Shown here: positions 44,102 through 55,061 of the stretch, piece by piece | Layout of the letters: each line of letters begins with the position of its first letter | How positions within the stretch are numbered: the first letter of the stretch is position 1 | NCBI RefSeq assembly: GCF_003086775.1 | Contig: NZ_CP026001.1 | Location: 1,638,407-1,702,406 of the forward strand | Reading direction: 5' to 3' | DNA: 64,000 nucleotides | Source of the DNA: Stenotrophomonas sp. ZAC14D1_NAIMI4_1 | Lineage (GTDB): Bacteria > Pseudomonadota > Gammaproteobacteria > Xanthomonadales > Xanthomonadaceae | Notes under the pieces: model-generated | Seen by the model: the letters and a program-made list of their open reading frames with translations, nothing else | Told to the model about the DNA's origin: nothing | Database searches by the model: none | Made by a program: the position numbers and the translations under genes

Positions 44102-44574
44102 GCCGTCGTCTCCCTTCCTTCCCGCGGCGCCAGGCCGGTTTCAGCCTGCTGGAAGTGCTGATCGCCATCCTGGTGCTGGGCTTCGGGCTGCTGGGCTTCG
44201 CCATGCTGCAGACGATGAACGTGCGCTTCGTGCAGAGCTCCAACTACCGTACCGAGGCCACCAACCTCGCGTACGACCTGCTGGACCAGATGCGCAGCAA
44301 CCGGTACCAGTCCGGCTGGTACACCAGCGCGTCGTTCGCGGCAGATTCGGTGAAAACCGCGCAGTGCAGCCGTCCGACGGGTGATGCCGTCACCGTGGCC
44401 AAGAACATCGCGCGCTGGCAGTGCCAGGTCGTGCAGGCCCTGGGCGAGGGCGCAAGTGCCACCGTGCTCAACAACAATGGCCGGGTGACCGTGGGTATCA
44501 GCTGGGGTGACCAGCGTTGGGATGCAAGCAATCCCGACACCAAGACCACCTTCACCCTGGAGTCGCAACTGTGA
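44098..44574 (+). CDS. pilV: Type IV pilus minor pilin PilV
   Basis: The 158-residue prepilin has the processing motif RRQAGFSLLEVLIAILVLGFGLLG and a PilV-like continuation (AMLQTMNVRFVQSSNYRTEATNLAYDLLDQMRSN). Minor pilins V, W and X with FimU form the tip-priming complex in the inner membrane. The ATG overlaps the upstream stop (ATGA) and its own stop overlaps the pilW GTG, showing tight coupling. Confidence 0.9.
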   Translation: MSRRLPSFPRRQAGFSLLEVLIAILVLGFGLLGFAMLQTMNVRFVQSSNYRTEATNLAYDLLDQMRSNRYQSGWYTSASFAADSVKTAQCSRPTGDAVTVAKNIARWQCQVVQALGEGASATVLNNNGRVTVGISWGDQRWDASNPDTKTTFTLESQL

Positions 44575-45737
44575 GCCGCTCCATTCCCTTCCGGCGCGCG
44601 ATCGCCGGCATGTCGCTGATCGAAATGATGGTGGCCATGGTCATCGGCCTGGTGCTGATGCTGGGCGTCATCCAGGTCTTCGTGGCCTCGCGCACGGCCT
44701 CGATGCTGGCCGAAGGCAATGCGCGCGCGCAGGAAAACGGCCGCTTCGCGCTGGAGTTCCTGCAGCGCGACATCCGCATGGCCGGGCATTTCGGTTGCGT
44801 CAACGACCAGGCCCATTTCATCAAGGGAGAGGGCGATCCGCGGGTCAGTACCGGCGCTGCGACGGGCTCGGGCCACCCCCTGGATTTCAGCGTCAGCGTG
44901 CAGGGCTATGAAGCGACCTCGACCGGGCCGGGCACCAGCCTGACCTTGGGCGGTACCTGGAGCGGCGCGGAGAAGCTGCCGGCGTCGATCACCAAGCTCA
45001 ACCCGCGGGCCGGCAGTGACGTGCTGGTGCTGCGCTACCTTGCGCCGGAAGGCGTGCCGGTCGCCACGCTTGCAACGGGCTCGGACAGCACGGTGGGCTT
45101 TGATTCGACCCTGGGGAACCGCCTGACTGAGAATGGCGTCGCCACGCCTCTCCTGTTCGGCGTTGCCGACTGCAGCCATGCGGATGTTTTCAAGGGCACC
45201 TATGCTGCCGGCAGCGTCAAGGTGACCGGGCTCGACCTGGGGCGCTACGTGACCCAGCCCAGTGGGCAGACCATGATCTACCGCGCCGAGTCGGTGGTGT
45301 ATTTCGTTGGCACGTCGGCGACCACGGGCGAGCCGGCGCTGATGCGGGCCCGGGCCGATGGCGGCAATGACTATGCTGCCCCGGAGGAGCTGGTCGAGGG
45401 CATCGAGAACCTGCAGGTGCTGTACGGCCTGGACCAGACCACCAACATTTCCAGCGTGACCCCGCCACTGGGCCACATCAGCACCCAGGTCACGGCCACG
45501 GGCGTGACGTCCGACGCCGATGCCACAGGCGCGGCGCAGTGGCGCCGGGTCGGGCTGGTGCAGGTGGGCATCCTGGCCCGCAGCCCGCTTTCGACAACCG
45601 CCCCGGCCCCGTCGGCGGCGTTGAACTACCCCTCGGCGCTGGGCGTCTCGTTCGCTCCGGCCACCACCCCTGATGGGCGGTACCGGACCACCTACGAATC
45701 CACCATCGCCCTGCGCAACCGTCTTTTCGGGAACTGA
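44571..45737 (+). CDS. pilW: Type IV pilus minor pilin PilW
   Basis: The 388-residue protein starts with GTG overlapping the pilV stop (GTGA). The prepilin motif is AIAGMSLIEMMVAMVIGLVLML, followed by the PilW hallmark ENGRFALEFLQRDIRMAGHFGC. The long C-terminal region is variable and probably exposed at the pilus tip. It sits in the order fimU-pilV-pilW-pilX-pilY1-pilE. Confidence 0.92.
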   Translation: MSRSIPFRRAIAGMSLIEMMVAMVIGLVLMLGVIQVFVASRTASMLAEGNARAQENGRFALEFLQRDIRMAGHFGCVNDQAHFIKGEGDPRVSTGAATGSGHPLDFSVSVQGYEATSTGPGTSLTLGGTWSGAEKLPASITKLNPRAGSDVLVLRYLAPEGVPVATLATGSDSTVGFDSTLGNRLTENGVATPLLFGVADCSHADVFKGTYAAGSVKVTGLDLGRYVTQPSGQTMIYRAESVVYFVGTSATTGEPALMRARADGGNDYAAPEELVEGIENLQVLYGLDQTTNISSVTPPLGHISTQVTATGVTSDADATGAAQWRRVGLVQVGILARSPLSTTAPAPSAALNYPSALGVSFAPATTPDGRYRTTYESTIALRNRLFGN

Positions 45738-45740
45738 GCC

Positions 45741-46259
45741 ATGCACGCACGCGCCCCTATGCGCACAATGCGCCCGATGCCCCGCAGCCAGCGTGGCGCG
45801 GTGCTGTACGTCTCGCTGATCATGCTGATCCTGCTGGCCCTGATCGGCATCGCCGGAATGCAGGTGGCAGGCATGCAGGAAAGGATGGCGTCCAACTACT
45901 ACGCCACCAACGTTGCATTCCAGAATGCCGAAGGCATGACCCGGCGCAGCGAGCAGGCCATCGAAGCCATTGCGAACCGGACGACGGCACCGACCGGCGC
46001 GCCGCTGGTGAGCACCGACATCCAGCAGAACTGCGACGTGGCCTTCGATCCGGTTGGCTGGGGGCGCGGCAAGACCACGGCGACGCATGAATCGGTGAAT
46101 GTCCGCCGTATTGATGCCTGCATCATCGGTGGCGGCTCGCTGGCCATGGGTGAACCGCTTGACCCTGTCACGCCCGTCTACCAGATCACCACCTTCGCCA
46201 ACGATGCCGTGACGGACCCCACGTCCACCGCGGCGATCGATACCGTCTTCAAGCTCTGA
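45741..46259 (+). CDS. pilX: Type IV pilus assembly protein PilX
   Basis: The 172-residue protein has a prepilin-like start (SQRGAVLYVSLIMLILLALIGIAGMQ) that, as in other PilX proteins, lacks the Glu at mature position 5. It is followed by the family segment QERMASNYYATNVAFQNAE. The first ATG, 3 bases after pilW, gives a long basic leader of about 19 residues; ATGs at codons 7 and 10 are alternatives. Confidence 0.88.
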   Translation: MHARAPMRTMRPMPRSQRGAVLYVSLIMLILLALIGIAGMQVAGMQERMASNYYATNVAFQNAEGMTRRSEQAIEAIANRTTAPTGAPLVSTDIQQNCDVAFDPVGWGRGKTTATHESVNVRRIDACIIGGGSLAMGEPLDPVTPVYQITTFANDAVTDPTSTAAIDTVFKL

Positions 46260-46270
46260 GGCCCGCCGGC

Positions 46271-49200
46271 ATGTCCCGACGCACTTCCAGGTTCATCGCT
46301 GCAGCCGCAACGGCCGTCCTCGCGGTTGGTGGCTATTTCGTCTACAACATTTTCGCCGCCCAGGGACAGGGCGCGCTGGCGCAGGCGCCGCTGAACAATA
46401 CCGCGTCGGTGCAGCCGGCCTTCATCATGGCGGTGGACGACTCGAACTCGATGACGTTCGAGCGCATCTTCCGTGGCGGCGACGGGCGCATGCAGTGGAC
46501 CGGCAGCAGTTTCTTCAGCTCTGCGGGCCAGTTCTACAACGTGGGTGAAGGCTGCGCCAATGCCTCCACCGATTGCTTCGTCTACCTGTTCCCGCATTCG
46601 GGCTTCAACAGCTCCTACTCGCCGGGTCGTGCCATCCCGCCGCTGGATGTGTTCGGCTTCGCACGTTCGCCGACCTACAACGCCGGCTACTTCAATCCGG
46701 CGGTCACCTATGATCCCTGGCGCCTGCCGACCACCGACACCTCCACCACCAACCTGTGGGCGCCTGCCAGCACCACGGCGGCGCGTGCCGATCCGCGCAG
46801 CAGCACGTATGGCACTTCGTTCAGCACTGCCTACAACGTGACCTACAACCTGGAAGCGGCCAATGGCCGCGCGGTCAACACCGAAACATTCGGCTTCCTG
46901 AAGGGCATGGTCATCCCCAAGGGGACGTTCTATGCAACTTCGTCCGAGGTGTGCAACACCACCCGCCGCGTGGGTCGCGTGGATGTCTCCAACAACGACG
47001 GCCTGTTCTCGACCCTCGGTCTGTTCGTGGAGATGCCGGCCAACTTCACCATCCAGGCGGACTGCCAGGTTGCCATCCGCTACTTCCCGGCCACCTTCTA
47101 CCTCCCCTCCGCCAGTCCGGCTCCGGCCGGCTACAAGACCGCGGACACCAACCGGCCGGTGATCGCCAACGCCTGTGGCCCCGGCTGCGACATGCGCCGG
47201 TATGAAATCCGCTCGAGCAACTACGACAGCGGTTACGCCGACGCGATCCGCAACTACGCCAACTGGTTCCAGTACCACCGCAACCGCATCCTGGCGATGG
47301 TCGGTTCCTCCTCGCACGCCATGGGCGGGGTGGAGAACATGCGCGTCGGTTACTTCACCATCAACAACCGCACCGACGTGACGATGTACGACGTCGCCAC
47401 CCAGCGTGCGTCGTTGTTCACCCAGATCTACGGCCTCAAGCCGAACGGTGGTACGCCCAACCGACAGGCTGTCGCGTACCTCGGTGAGCAGTTCAAGCGT
47501 ACGGGCACGGGTGCGCCGGTGCTGCGTGCATGCCAGAAGAACGGCGGCATGCTGTTCACCGATGGCTATACCAATGTCGGCAATTCGGCCGATGGCTACG
47601 GCAATGCCGACTCGACAGGCAGCACGCTGCTGCCGACGCTGCCGTTCGCTGACCAGTACAGCGGCACCATTGCCGACATCGCGGCCAGCTACTACGCCGG
47701 CAGCAATACCCCGCTGCGTCAGGATACGGGCTTCGCCCAGGGGCTGGTGCCGGTTCCGGACCAGTGCGCGACGCTCAACAAGAGCACCCCGGACTGGAAG
47801 CGTCTCGACTGCCAGAAAGACCTGCACATGAATTTCTACGGCGTGACGCTGGGCGCCGAGGGCCTGATCTACGACGTCAATACCGCCGCCACCGACGATC
47901 CCTATGCCAATCCGCCGAACTGGAATGCCAATGGGGATCCGCTGCAGGGCGACGACGGCCGCGTCATCGATGAGCTGTGGCACGCTGCCGTCAACACCCG
48001 TGGCGAGTTCATCAATGCCAAGACCCCCAATGACGTGACGCTGGCCATGCGGCGCGTGCTGGAAGCGGTGAGTGCGGGTGGCTCGCCCTCGGGCACCTTC
48101 GCACTGACCGGCGCACGCATCGGCACCGGCTCGCTGACGGTGTCTCCGCACTACGACGTGAAGAACAACGGTACCGACTGGTCCAGCAAGCTGACGGCGA
48201 GCAGGGTGACGGTGGATGCCGCCCGCAGCGCGGTCTTCACCCCGATCTGGGAAGCCAGCACGCAGCTGCCTGCCGCGACGGCGCGCAACGTCTACTTCGA
48301 CGACGCCGGCACGGTGAAGAAGTTTGGTGGCACGACCATTTCCCTGGCGGGCCTGTGCGGCCTTTCCAATACCCTCTACCCGCAGCAGTCGCTGTGCACC
48401 GAGTCGCGCCTGACGGGGCTCGGCGCCACGGCCGACAGTGCAGCCAAGTACCTCCTGGGTGAAACCTCGGGTGAGGTCCGCAACGGCGGCAAGCTGCGCG
48501 ACCGCACGACGACCCTGGGCGACATCATCAATTCCACGCCCGTCATCAGTTCGCCGATCGACGATTTCGGCTACCGCGCTCTCGGTGAGCCCTACAACAC
48601 CAGCTATACCGCGTACCTGAATACCAAGCGGACCGACAAGCGGTACATGGTCTATGCAGGCGCCAACGACGGCATGCTGCACGCCTTCGACGGCGGCATG
48701 AACGGTGCGGGCACGGTCGGCGGCAACGGCGGGCGCGAGACTTTCGCCTACATCCCGGCCACGTCGTACCAGCACATGGGCAACCTGCTGCTTCCGTACG
48801 ATCCGCGGGACAACGCGCAGACCTTCGTCCACAAGTATTTCGTCGATGGTCCGCTGGCCGTCGGTGATACGTACTACAGCAGCGCATGGCACACCACCCT
48901 GGTAGGTACCACCGGCGCGGGTGGTCGTGGCGTGTTCGCACTCGATGTGACCTCGCCCGACAGCTTCACCGCCACCAACCGCCTGTGGGAGATCAACGAC
49001 TTCAGCAGCGATGACACCGTCAAGGCGAACATCGGTTACGTCCTGGGCAAGCCGGTGATCGTGCCGGTGCGCACATCCGCTGGCGCAGTCAGCTGGAAGG
49101 CGGTCTTCGGCAACGGTTACTCTAGCTCCAGCGGCAAGGCCGTGCTGTTCGTGGTCGACATCGGCACTGGCAGCGTGCGCATGATCGAGGCGGTCGAGGC

Positions 49201-50164
49201 GGCCAGCAATCCGGTCATCACCGGCCGCAATGGCCTGGGCAACATCGTCGTGGTCGACCGGTTCAACAACGGAACGCTCGACGCCCAGGGCAAGCCGCTG
49301 CCCGTCCGCGATGGGTTCGCCGATACGGTCTATGCCGCCGACCTGAAGGGTGCGGTGTGGAAATTCGACCTCACCTCGACGGCGACGTCGGTTACCGTGC
49401 CGGCATTCACCACCGGGACCTACGTTGAATCCGGTTCCACCTATCGGCAGCCGATCACCGGTGGCCTGCAGGTCTCATCCGGCGAGAACGGCGGCGTGCT
49501 GGTGATGCTCGGTACCGGCAGCTTCTCGTTCTACGACGACACCACGCCGGCATCCAACTCCCAGGTGCAGAGCCTGTACGGGTTCAACGACACATCCAGT
49601 GGCGTGATCACCACGACGCTGACCCGCACCTCGCTTGCGCCGTTCACGGTCAGCACCATCACCGCCTCCGATGGCACCGTGTCGCGGACGCTCACGGCGG
49701 GTAACCGTCCCACGACCTTGCGTGGCTGGTCCATCGACCTGCCGGCCGGCGAGCGGTTCGTCGGCTACCCGGAGCTGGCATCGGGCATCCTGTTCATGCC
49801 CACCTACGCGCCCCTGACGCAGGCCACGGGCTGCAGCACCTCCGGCACCAACTGGCTGTTCGGCCTGAACCCGCGTACCGGTGTGGGCGCGCTGGCCGGC
49901 GTGCGCTATGGCGCGATCTCGGGCAAGGCGATGGCGGCCAGTACCGCCGGCATTCCGCTGGATACGGGTGGTACCGCGCCGGTGAAGGATGTTGGCGTCT
50001 CGGTCGTGCCGCGCCTGCAGTCACCGATCAATCCCAACGATGGCACCGCTGCGCCTGCGGTACCTGGCACGGCGGGCTGCTGGATGGTCGTGAACGTGGC
50101 TGGCGCTGCGCCGATGTACATTCCCTATCCCTGCGGTCGCCAATCCTGGCGGCAGATCCAGTAA
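46271..50164 (+). CDS. pilY1: Type IV pilus tip adhesin / assembly factor PilY1
   Basis: The 1297-residue protein has an N-terminal membrane or signal segment (FIAAAATAVLAVGGYFVYNIFA), a variable N-terminal domain beginning with a von Willebrand A-like MIDAS pattern (FIMAVDDSNSMTFE), and a C-terminal PilY1 beta-propeller (KRYMVYAGANDGMLHAFDGG, ETFAYIPATSYQHM, DGPLAVGDTYY, YAADLKGAVWKFDL). PilY1 caps the pilus with the minor pilins, aids extension and can bind surfaces. Its place between pilX and pilE is typical. The N-terminal third is the part expected to vary between strains. Confidence 0.93.
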   Translation: MSRRTSRFIAAAATAVLAVGGYFVYNIFAAQGQGALAQAPLNNTASVQPAFIMAVDDSNSMTFERIFRGGDGRMQWTGSSFFSSAGQFYNVGEGCANASTDCFVYLFPHSGFNSSYSPGRAIPPLDVFGFARSPTYNAGYFNPAVTYDPWRLPTTDTSTTNLWAPASTTAARADPRSSTYGTSFSTAYNVTYNLEAANGRAVNTETFGFLKGMVIPKGTFYATSSEVCNTTRRVGRVDVSNNDGLFSTLGLFVEMPANFTIQADCQVAIRYFPATFYLPSASPAPAGYKTADTNRPVIANACGPGCDMRRYEIRSSNYDSGYADAIRNYANWFQYHRNRILAMVGSSSHAMGGVENMRVGYFTINNRTDVTMYDVATQRASLFTQIYGLKPNGGTPNRQAVAYLGEQFKRTGTGAPVLRACQKNGGMLFTDGYTNVGNSADGYGNADSTGSTLLPTLPFADQYSGTIADIAASYYAGSNTPLRQDTGFAQGLVPVPDQCATLNKSTPDWKRLDCQKDLHMNFYGVTLGAEGLIYDVNTAATDDPYANPPNWNANGDPLQGDDGRVIDELWHAAVNTRGEFINAKTPNDVTLAMRRVLEAVSAGGSPSGTFALTGARIGTGSLTVSPHYDVKNNGTDWSSKLTASRVTVDAARSAVFTPIWEASTQLPAATARNVYFDDAGTVKKFGGTTISLAGLCGLSNTLYPQQSLCTESRLTGLGATADSAAKYLLGETSGEVRNGGKLRDRTTTLGDIINSTPVISSPIDDFGYRALGEPYNTSYTAYLNTKRTDKRYMVYAGANDGMLHAFDGGMNGAGTVGGNGGRETFAYIPATSYQHMGNLLLPYDPRDNAQTFVHKYFVDGPLAVGDTYYSSAWHTTLVGTTGAGGRGVFALDVTSPDSFTATNRLWEINDFSSDDTVKANIGYVLGKPVIVPVRTSAGAVSWKAVFGNGYSSSSGKAVLFVVDIGTGSVRMIEAVEAASNPVITGRNGLGNIVVVDRFNNGTLDAQGKPLPVRDGFADTVYAADLKGAVWKFDLTSTATSVTVPAFTTGTYVESGSTYRQPITGGLQVSSGENGGVLVMLGTGSFSFYDDTTPASNSQVQSLYGFNDTSSGVITTTLTRTSLAPFTVSTITASDGTVSRTLTAGNRPTTLRGWSIDLPAGERFVGYPELASGILFMPTYAPLTQATGCSTSGTNWLFGLNPRTGVGALAGVRYGAISGKAMAASTAGIPLDTGGTAPVKDVGVSVVPRLQSPINPNDGTAAPAVPGTAGCWMVVNVAGAAPMYIPYPCGRQSWRQIQ

Positions 50165-50176
50165 CGGAGAGTCCTG

Positions 50177-50629
50177 ATGTCTTCAAGCCTGACGCAGGTG
50201 ATCGCCCGCGCACGCGCCCCGCACCTGCGGTCACGTGGCTTCACCCTGATCGAGCTGATGGTCGTCCTCGTGGTGATCTCCATCCTGGCGGCAGTGGCGT
50301 ACCCGTCCTATACCGAGCAGGTGCGGAAGTCACGCCGGGCGCAGGCCAAGGCCGATCTGGTGGAGTACGCGCAGATGGCCGAGCGGTCGCACACGGTGAA
50401 CAACACCTACACCGCGTTCCGTTTCAGCAACACCACGACCAGCACCCAGTCGCCGCGCGAAGGCGGCACGGCGTACTACACGGTGACGATCAGTGGCACC
50501 TCGCAAAGTGCGTTCACCCTGACGGCCACGCCGCAGGGCACCCAGGCGAAGGACAAGTGCGGCACCCTGACGGTCAACCAGGCCAACGTGAAAACGCCCA
50601 TCGCCAGCAAGGTGGCCGGCTGCTGGTGA
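50177..50629 (+). CDS. pilE: Type IV pilin-like protein PilE
   Basis: The 150-residue prepilin has a leader ending RSRG, then FTLIELMVVLVVISILAAVAYPSYTEQVRKSRRAQAKADL with Glu at mature position 5. Two cysteines near the end (DKCGTLTV and AGCW) form the usual D-loop disulfide. As the last gene of the minor-pilin operon it corresponds to the PilE minor pilin of Pseudomonas and Xanthomonas rather than the major PilA. Confidence 0.9.
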   Translation: MSSSLTQVIARARAPHLRSRGFTLIELMVVLVVISILAAVAYPSYTEQVRKSRRAQAKADLVEYAQMAERSHTVNNTYTAFRFSNTTTSTQSPREGGTAYYTVTISGTSQSAFTLTATPQGTQAKDKCGTLTVNQANVKTPIASKVAGCW

Positions 50630-50639
50630 AATGAAGGTG

Positions 50640-50668
50640 TTGCATCCCCTGCGTTGACCGTCTAGAAT
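50640..50668 (+). promoter_or_regulatory. Sigma-70 promoter of tRNA-Asn
   Basis: TTGCAT (50640-50645), a 17-base spacer and TAGAAT (50663-50668) lie 10 bases before the mature tRNA 5' end. Confidence 0.65.
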
Positions 50669-50678
50669 GCGCCTCCCC

Positions 50679-50755
50679 GCCCGAATAGCTCAGCCGGTTA
50701 GAGCACTTGACTGTTAATCAGGGGGTCGTTGGTTCGAGTCCAACTTCGGGCGCCA
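50679..50755 (+). tRNA. tRNA-Asn (anticodon GTT)
   Basis: The acceptor stem GCCCGAA pairs with TTCGGGC, and CCA is encoded. The anticodon loop CTGTTAA gives GTT at 50713-50715, and the T arm GGTTCGAGTCC is present. A terminator follows directly, so it is a single-gene transcript. Confidence 0.97.
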
Positions 50756-50761
50756 GATTCG

Positions 50762-50791
50762 AAAAAGCCGCGAGAAATCGCGGCTTTTTTC
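50762..50791 (+). terminator. Intrinsic terminator of tRNA-Asn
   Basis: An AAAAGCCGCGA-gaaa-TCGCGGCTTTTTT stem-loop with a T-run. It may also serve the opposite-strand gene ending at 50812. Confidence 0.9.
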
Positions 50792-50811
50792 GTTGCAGGC
50801 CGGCCGCGGGT

Positions 50812-51348
50812 TCAGCACTCCGCAGGTGATCCGGCGCGCTCGCTGCGCACCCGGCCGGTCACGTTGACGACCACGCGGCTGTGCTCACGCCCGTCCACGC
50901 ACAGCACCAGGGACTGGTTGGTTCCCGCGTTGCGCCCGTCCGGAAGAAACTGCACGTGCGGACGGTACTGGCTGGATTGGACGTGGACGCGATCCGGCTG
51001 CCGCTCGCGGACATGCACCACCTTGCCCGGCGCGGCCGAAGCCCACGGGGCATCCTCCGTGCGTACCAGCCAGCCATGGCTCCACTGCGGGTTGCAGGTC
51101 ATGCCATCCAGCGAGCCGCAGACCGTCACCCGCCTGCGCTGGGTGATGGCCGTGCTGCGCGCAAGCGCCAGGCTGGCGGTGAGTTCGGCGCGCAGGGTAT
51201 CGGCGCGCAGCCGCGCCGCAAGGCGCTGCCACGGGCCCCAGACGACAGCGAGCAGGACCGCGAGCAGCAGCACCACCAGCAGCAGTTCCAACAGCTGGAA
51301 GCCGGACGCAGGGCGGGGCGGGCAATGCAGGGAGCGGCAGGGCTTCAT
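50812..51348 (-). CDS. fimT: FimT/GspH-type pseudopilin with GRxR motif
   Basis: The 178-residue prepilin has the cleavage site PASGFQLLELLLVVLLLAVLL (cut after Gly, Glu at mature position 5) and a GspH/FimT body (LRAELTASLALARSTAITQRRRVTVCGS). Near its C-terminus NVTGRVRSERAG contains GRVR, the GRxR motif reported as the DNA-binding element of FimT in Legionella and Pseudomonas competence pili. It stands apart from the minor-pilin operon, between tRNA-Asn and uvrB, on the opposite strand. A role in DNA uptake is therefore likely, with ComEC encoded further along. Confidence 0.82.
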   Translation of the reverse strand: MKPCRSLHCPPRPASGFQLLELLLVVLLLAVLLAVVWGPWQRLAARLRADTLRAELTASLALARSTAITQRRRVTVCGSLDGMTCNPQWSHGWLVRTEDAPWASAAPGKVVHVRERQPDRVHVQSSQYRPHVQFLPDGRNAGTNQSLVLCVDGREHSRVVVNVTGRVRSERAGSPAEC

Positions 51349-51446
51349 TGCTTCAGCCTGAACCTCCGCCTGCCATGCCCGCCATCAGCATCGCGCGCAG
51401 TGCGGGGCAGGGGGGTTCCTCAACCGGCCGTCACCAAACCGGCCGC

Positions 51447-51452
51447 TATAAT
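51447..51452 (+). promoter_or_regulatory. -10 element ahead of uvrB
   Basis: A perfect TATAAT lies 27 bases before the uvrB ATG. No good -35 hexamer and no clear LexA box are visible. Confidence 0.4.
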
Positions 51453-51478
51453 CATCATTCCCGGGACCTGGCAATACC

Positions 51479-53500
<2,022 letters not shown>

Positions 53501-53531
53501 ACACGGCAGCGCAGCAATCTTCACAAAAGTG

Positions 53532-53560
53532 TTGCGCTTACCCGTCGTCATCCGTAATAT
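53532..53560 (+). promoter_or_regulatory. Sigma-70 promoter of tRNA-Val
   Basis: TTGCGC (53532-53537), a 17-base spacer and TAATAT (53555-53560) lie 44 bases ahead of the first tRNA-Val. Confidence 0.65.
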
Positions 53561-53604
53561 ACGCGGCCTGCACCGACGCAATCGCGGAAATGCAGAAGCA
53601 AAAC

Positions 53605-53679
53605 GGGCGGTTAGCTCAGCGGTAGAGCACTACCTTGACATGGTAGGGGTCACAGGTTCGAACCCTGTACCGCCCACCA
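53605..53679 (+). tRNA. tRNA-Val (anticodon GAC), copy 1
   Basis: The acceptor stem GGGCGGT pairs with ACCGCCC, followed by encoded ACCA. The anticodon loop TTGACAT gives GAC at 53637-53639. Confidence 0.97.
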
Positions 53680-53712
53680 CGAAGTCCCTTCCAGAGGGGC
53701 TGTCGTGACCTG

Positions 53713-53743
53713 AAAAGCCCGGCCCTGGCGCCGGGTTTTTACG
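53713..53743 (+). terminator. Hairpin between the two tRNA-Val genes
   Basis: An AAAAGCCCGGC...GCCGGGTTTTT stem-loop with a T-run separates the two tRNA copies, so copy 2 may be read mostly from read-through or from its own weak promoter. Confidence 0.65.
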
Positions 53744-53778
53744 TAGCAAGGCCAGCCTTCGGGCGGCAGGAACAAGAT

Positions 53779-53853
53779 GGGCGGTTAGCTCAGCGGTAGA
53801 GCACTACCTTGACATGGTAGGGGTCACAGGTTCGAACCCTGTACCGCCCACCA
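53779..53853 (+). tRNA. tRNA-Val (anticodon GAC), copy 2
   Basis: Identical to the first copy over all 75 bases, 99 bases further on. The same anticodon GAC reads GUC/GUU codons. The pair probably arose by local duplication. Confidence 0.97.
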
Positions 53854-53890
53854 CCTGGCTCCCGGCATTGCCGGTGAAGCGGTGGAAACA

Positions 53891-53921
53891 GGAAAGCCGG
53901 CCCGATGGGTCGGCTTTTTTG
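53891..53921 (+). terminator. Terminator after tRNA-Val copy 2
   Basis: An AGCCGGCCC-gat-GGGTCGGCTTTTTT hairpin with a T-run, 38 bases after the tRNA. Confidence 0.8.
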
Positions 53922-53939
53922 TTGCATGGCGTCCGCCCC

Positions 53940-54546
53940 TCAGAACTGGATCATGCTGCACATCCGCACCGGTCGTTCGCTGCGGACCAGGCCCTTGTCC
54001 GTGCGGCACTGGCGCACGCGCTCCTCGGCCTTGCTGCGGCAGTCCGGGCACAGCGCGGCCAGCGCGCTGTCCTTGCCCTGCGCGGCAGTGCAGACGCGCT
54101 CGACGTGGGCGACGCGTGCCTCGCTGGCGCGCTCCGGCGAAACGGTTTCGCCCATGGCATTGACGAAGCGATAGTCCGCGAACGGCTGCGGCGCTGTCCT
54201 TGCCCTGCGCGGCAGTGCAGACGCGCTCGACGTGGGCGACGCGTGCCTCGCTGGCGCGCTCCGGCGAAACGGTTTCGCCCATGGCATTGACGAAGCGATA
54301 GTCCGCGAACGGCTGCGGCAGCGCGCATTCCTGCCGGGCGCGCAGCTGCGCCGCCGCGTCCAGCTGGCGGCGCAGCTGCGCGCCCTGGCGATCGCAGTCG
54401 GCGACCAGCGAGCGCGATGCGGCAGGCGTCAGCTGTGGGTGCACGTAGACCGGGCGGGTGCGGATCTCGCTGCCGAACGGGCAGCAGGCCGCAAGCAGCA
54501 CGACGGCAGGCAACAGCAGTGCATGGGCAACGATCCGGGTGTTCAT
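53940..54546 (-). pseudogene. Lipoprotein gene broken by a 127-bp tandem duplication
   Basis: The start encodes a lipoprotein signal (HALLLPAVVLLAACCPFGS, lipobox LAAC). A 127-bp direct tandem repeat (about 54064-54190 and 54191-54317) lies inside the coding region. Because 127 is not a multiple of three, the frame shifts in the second copy and the protein would run on unrelated to its end. Removing one copy gives one frame of about 159 residues that ends in KAEERVRQCRTDKGLVRSE and CSMIQF and holds a CPDC-type cysteine pair. The function is unknown. The near-perfect repeat suggests a very recent event or an assembly fault. Confidence 0.75.
54064..54318. repeat. 127-bp perfect tandem duplication
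   Basis: Two adjacent copies start GCGCTGTCCTTGCCC (54064 and 54191) and run to GGCTGCGGC. I see no mismatches between them when reading across. Confidence 0.85.
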
Positions 54547-54615
54547 GGCGCATCCTTTCGACAGGGCACCATGCTGTCACCGGGCGTGCCGGTCAGGATG
54601 AATCGCGGCTGGCGA

Positions 54616-54882
54616 TCAGTGTGCGGCCGGTGTGCCGACACTGAAGCGATGACGCAGCTGCCAGTGGCCCTCGACATGGTGCGCGATGCCCAGTGCGTGA
54701 GATCTTCCACCTTCGGCGCGTTCCCAGCGCAGCACGCTGTCCTGGCGCAGGTGAAGCTGCAGGCAGAGGTCGTCCTTGCTGGCCGGGGCCAGTCCGGTGG
54801 CAGGCGCCTGGCCGGCCTCCACGCCGCCGGTGCCGACGCTGGACAGGACCGCGTGCAACAGCAGCAGGGCAAGCATCGGCAT
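54616..54882 (-). CDS. Small secreted protein of unknown function
   Basis: The 88-residue frame starts with a signal-peptide-like segment (MPMLALLLLHAVLSSVGTGGVEA). Its mature part carries one cysteine and several histidines (SHALGIAHHVEGHWQLRHRF). I recognise no family. GGAG lies about 10 bases upstream of the ATG. Overlapping frames on both strands make this call tentative. Confidence 0.45.
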   Translation of the reverse strand: MPMLALLLLHAVLSSVGTGGVEAGQAPATGLAPASKDDLCLQLHLRQDSVLRWERAEGGRSHALGIAHHVEGHWQLRHRFSVGTPAAH

Positions 54883-55061
54883 GGCGCGGTGCTCCGGACA
54901 GGGGAGCCCAGCGTGTCACCGGGGCAGGCGGACCGGAACCGGCATGCGACGAAGCCGGGAAATGCGCGTGCCAAGGGCTGGCAGCGCGGATGAATCCGGG
55001 CGCTGGCGGCCTGATCCGCGCGGGAGGGGCCTTGCGGCGCGGGTGGGTCGTGCCGCGACGC
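54883..55061. other. Intergenic stretch
   Basis: About 180 bases between two minus-strand small genes. I see no RNA gene, clear terminator or repeat here. Confidence 0.5.
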
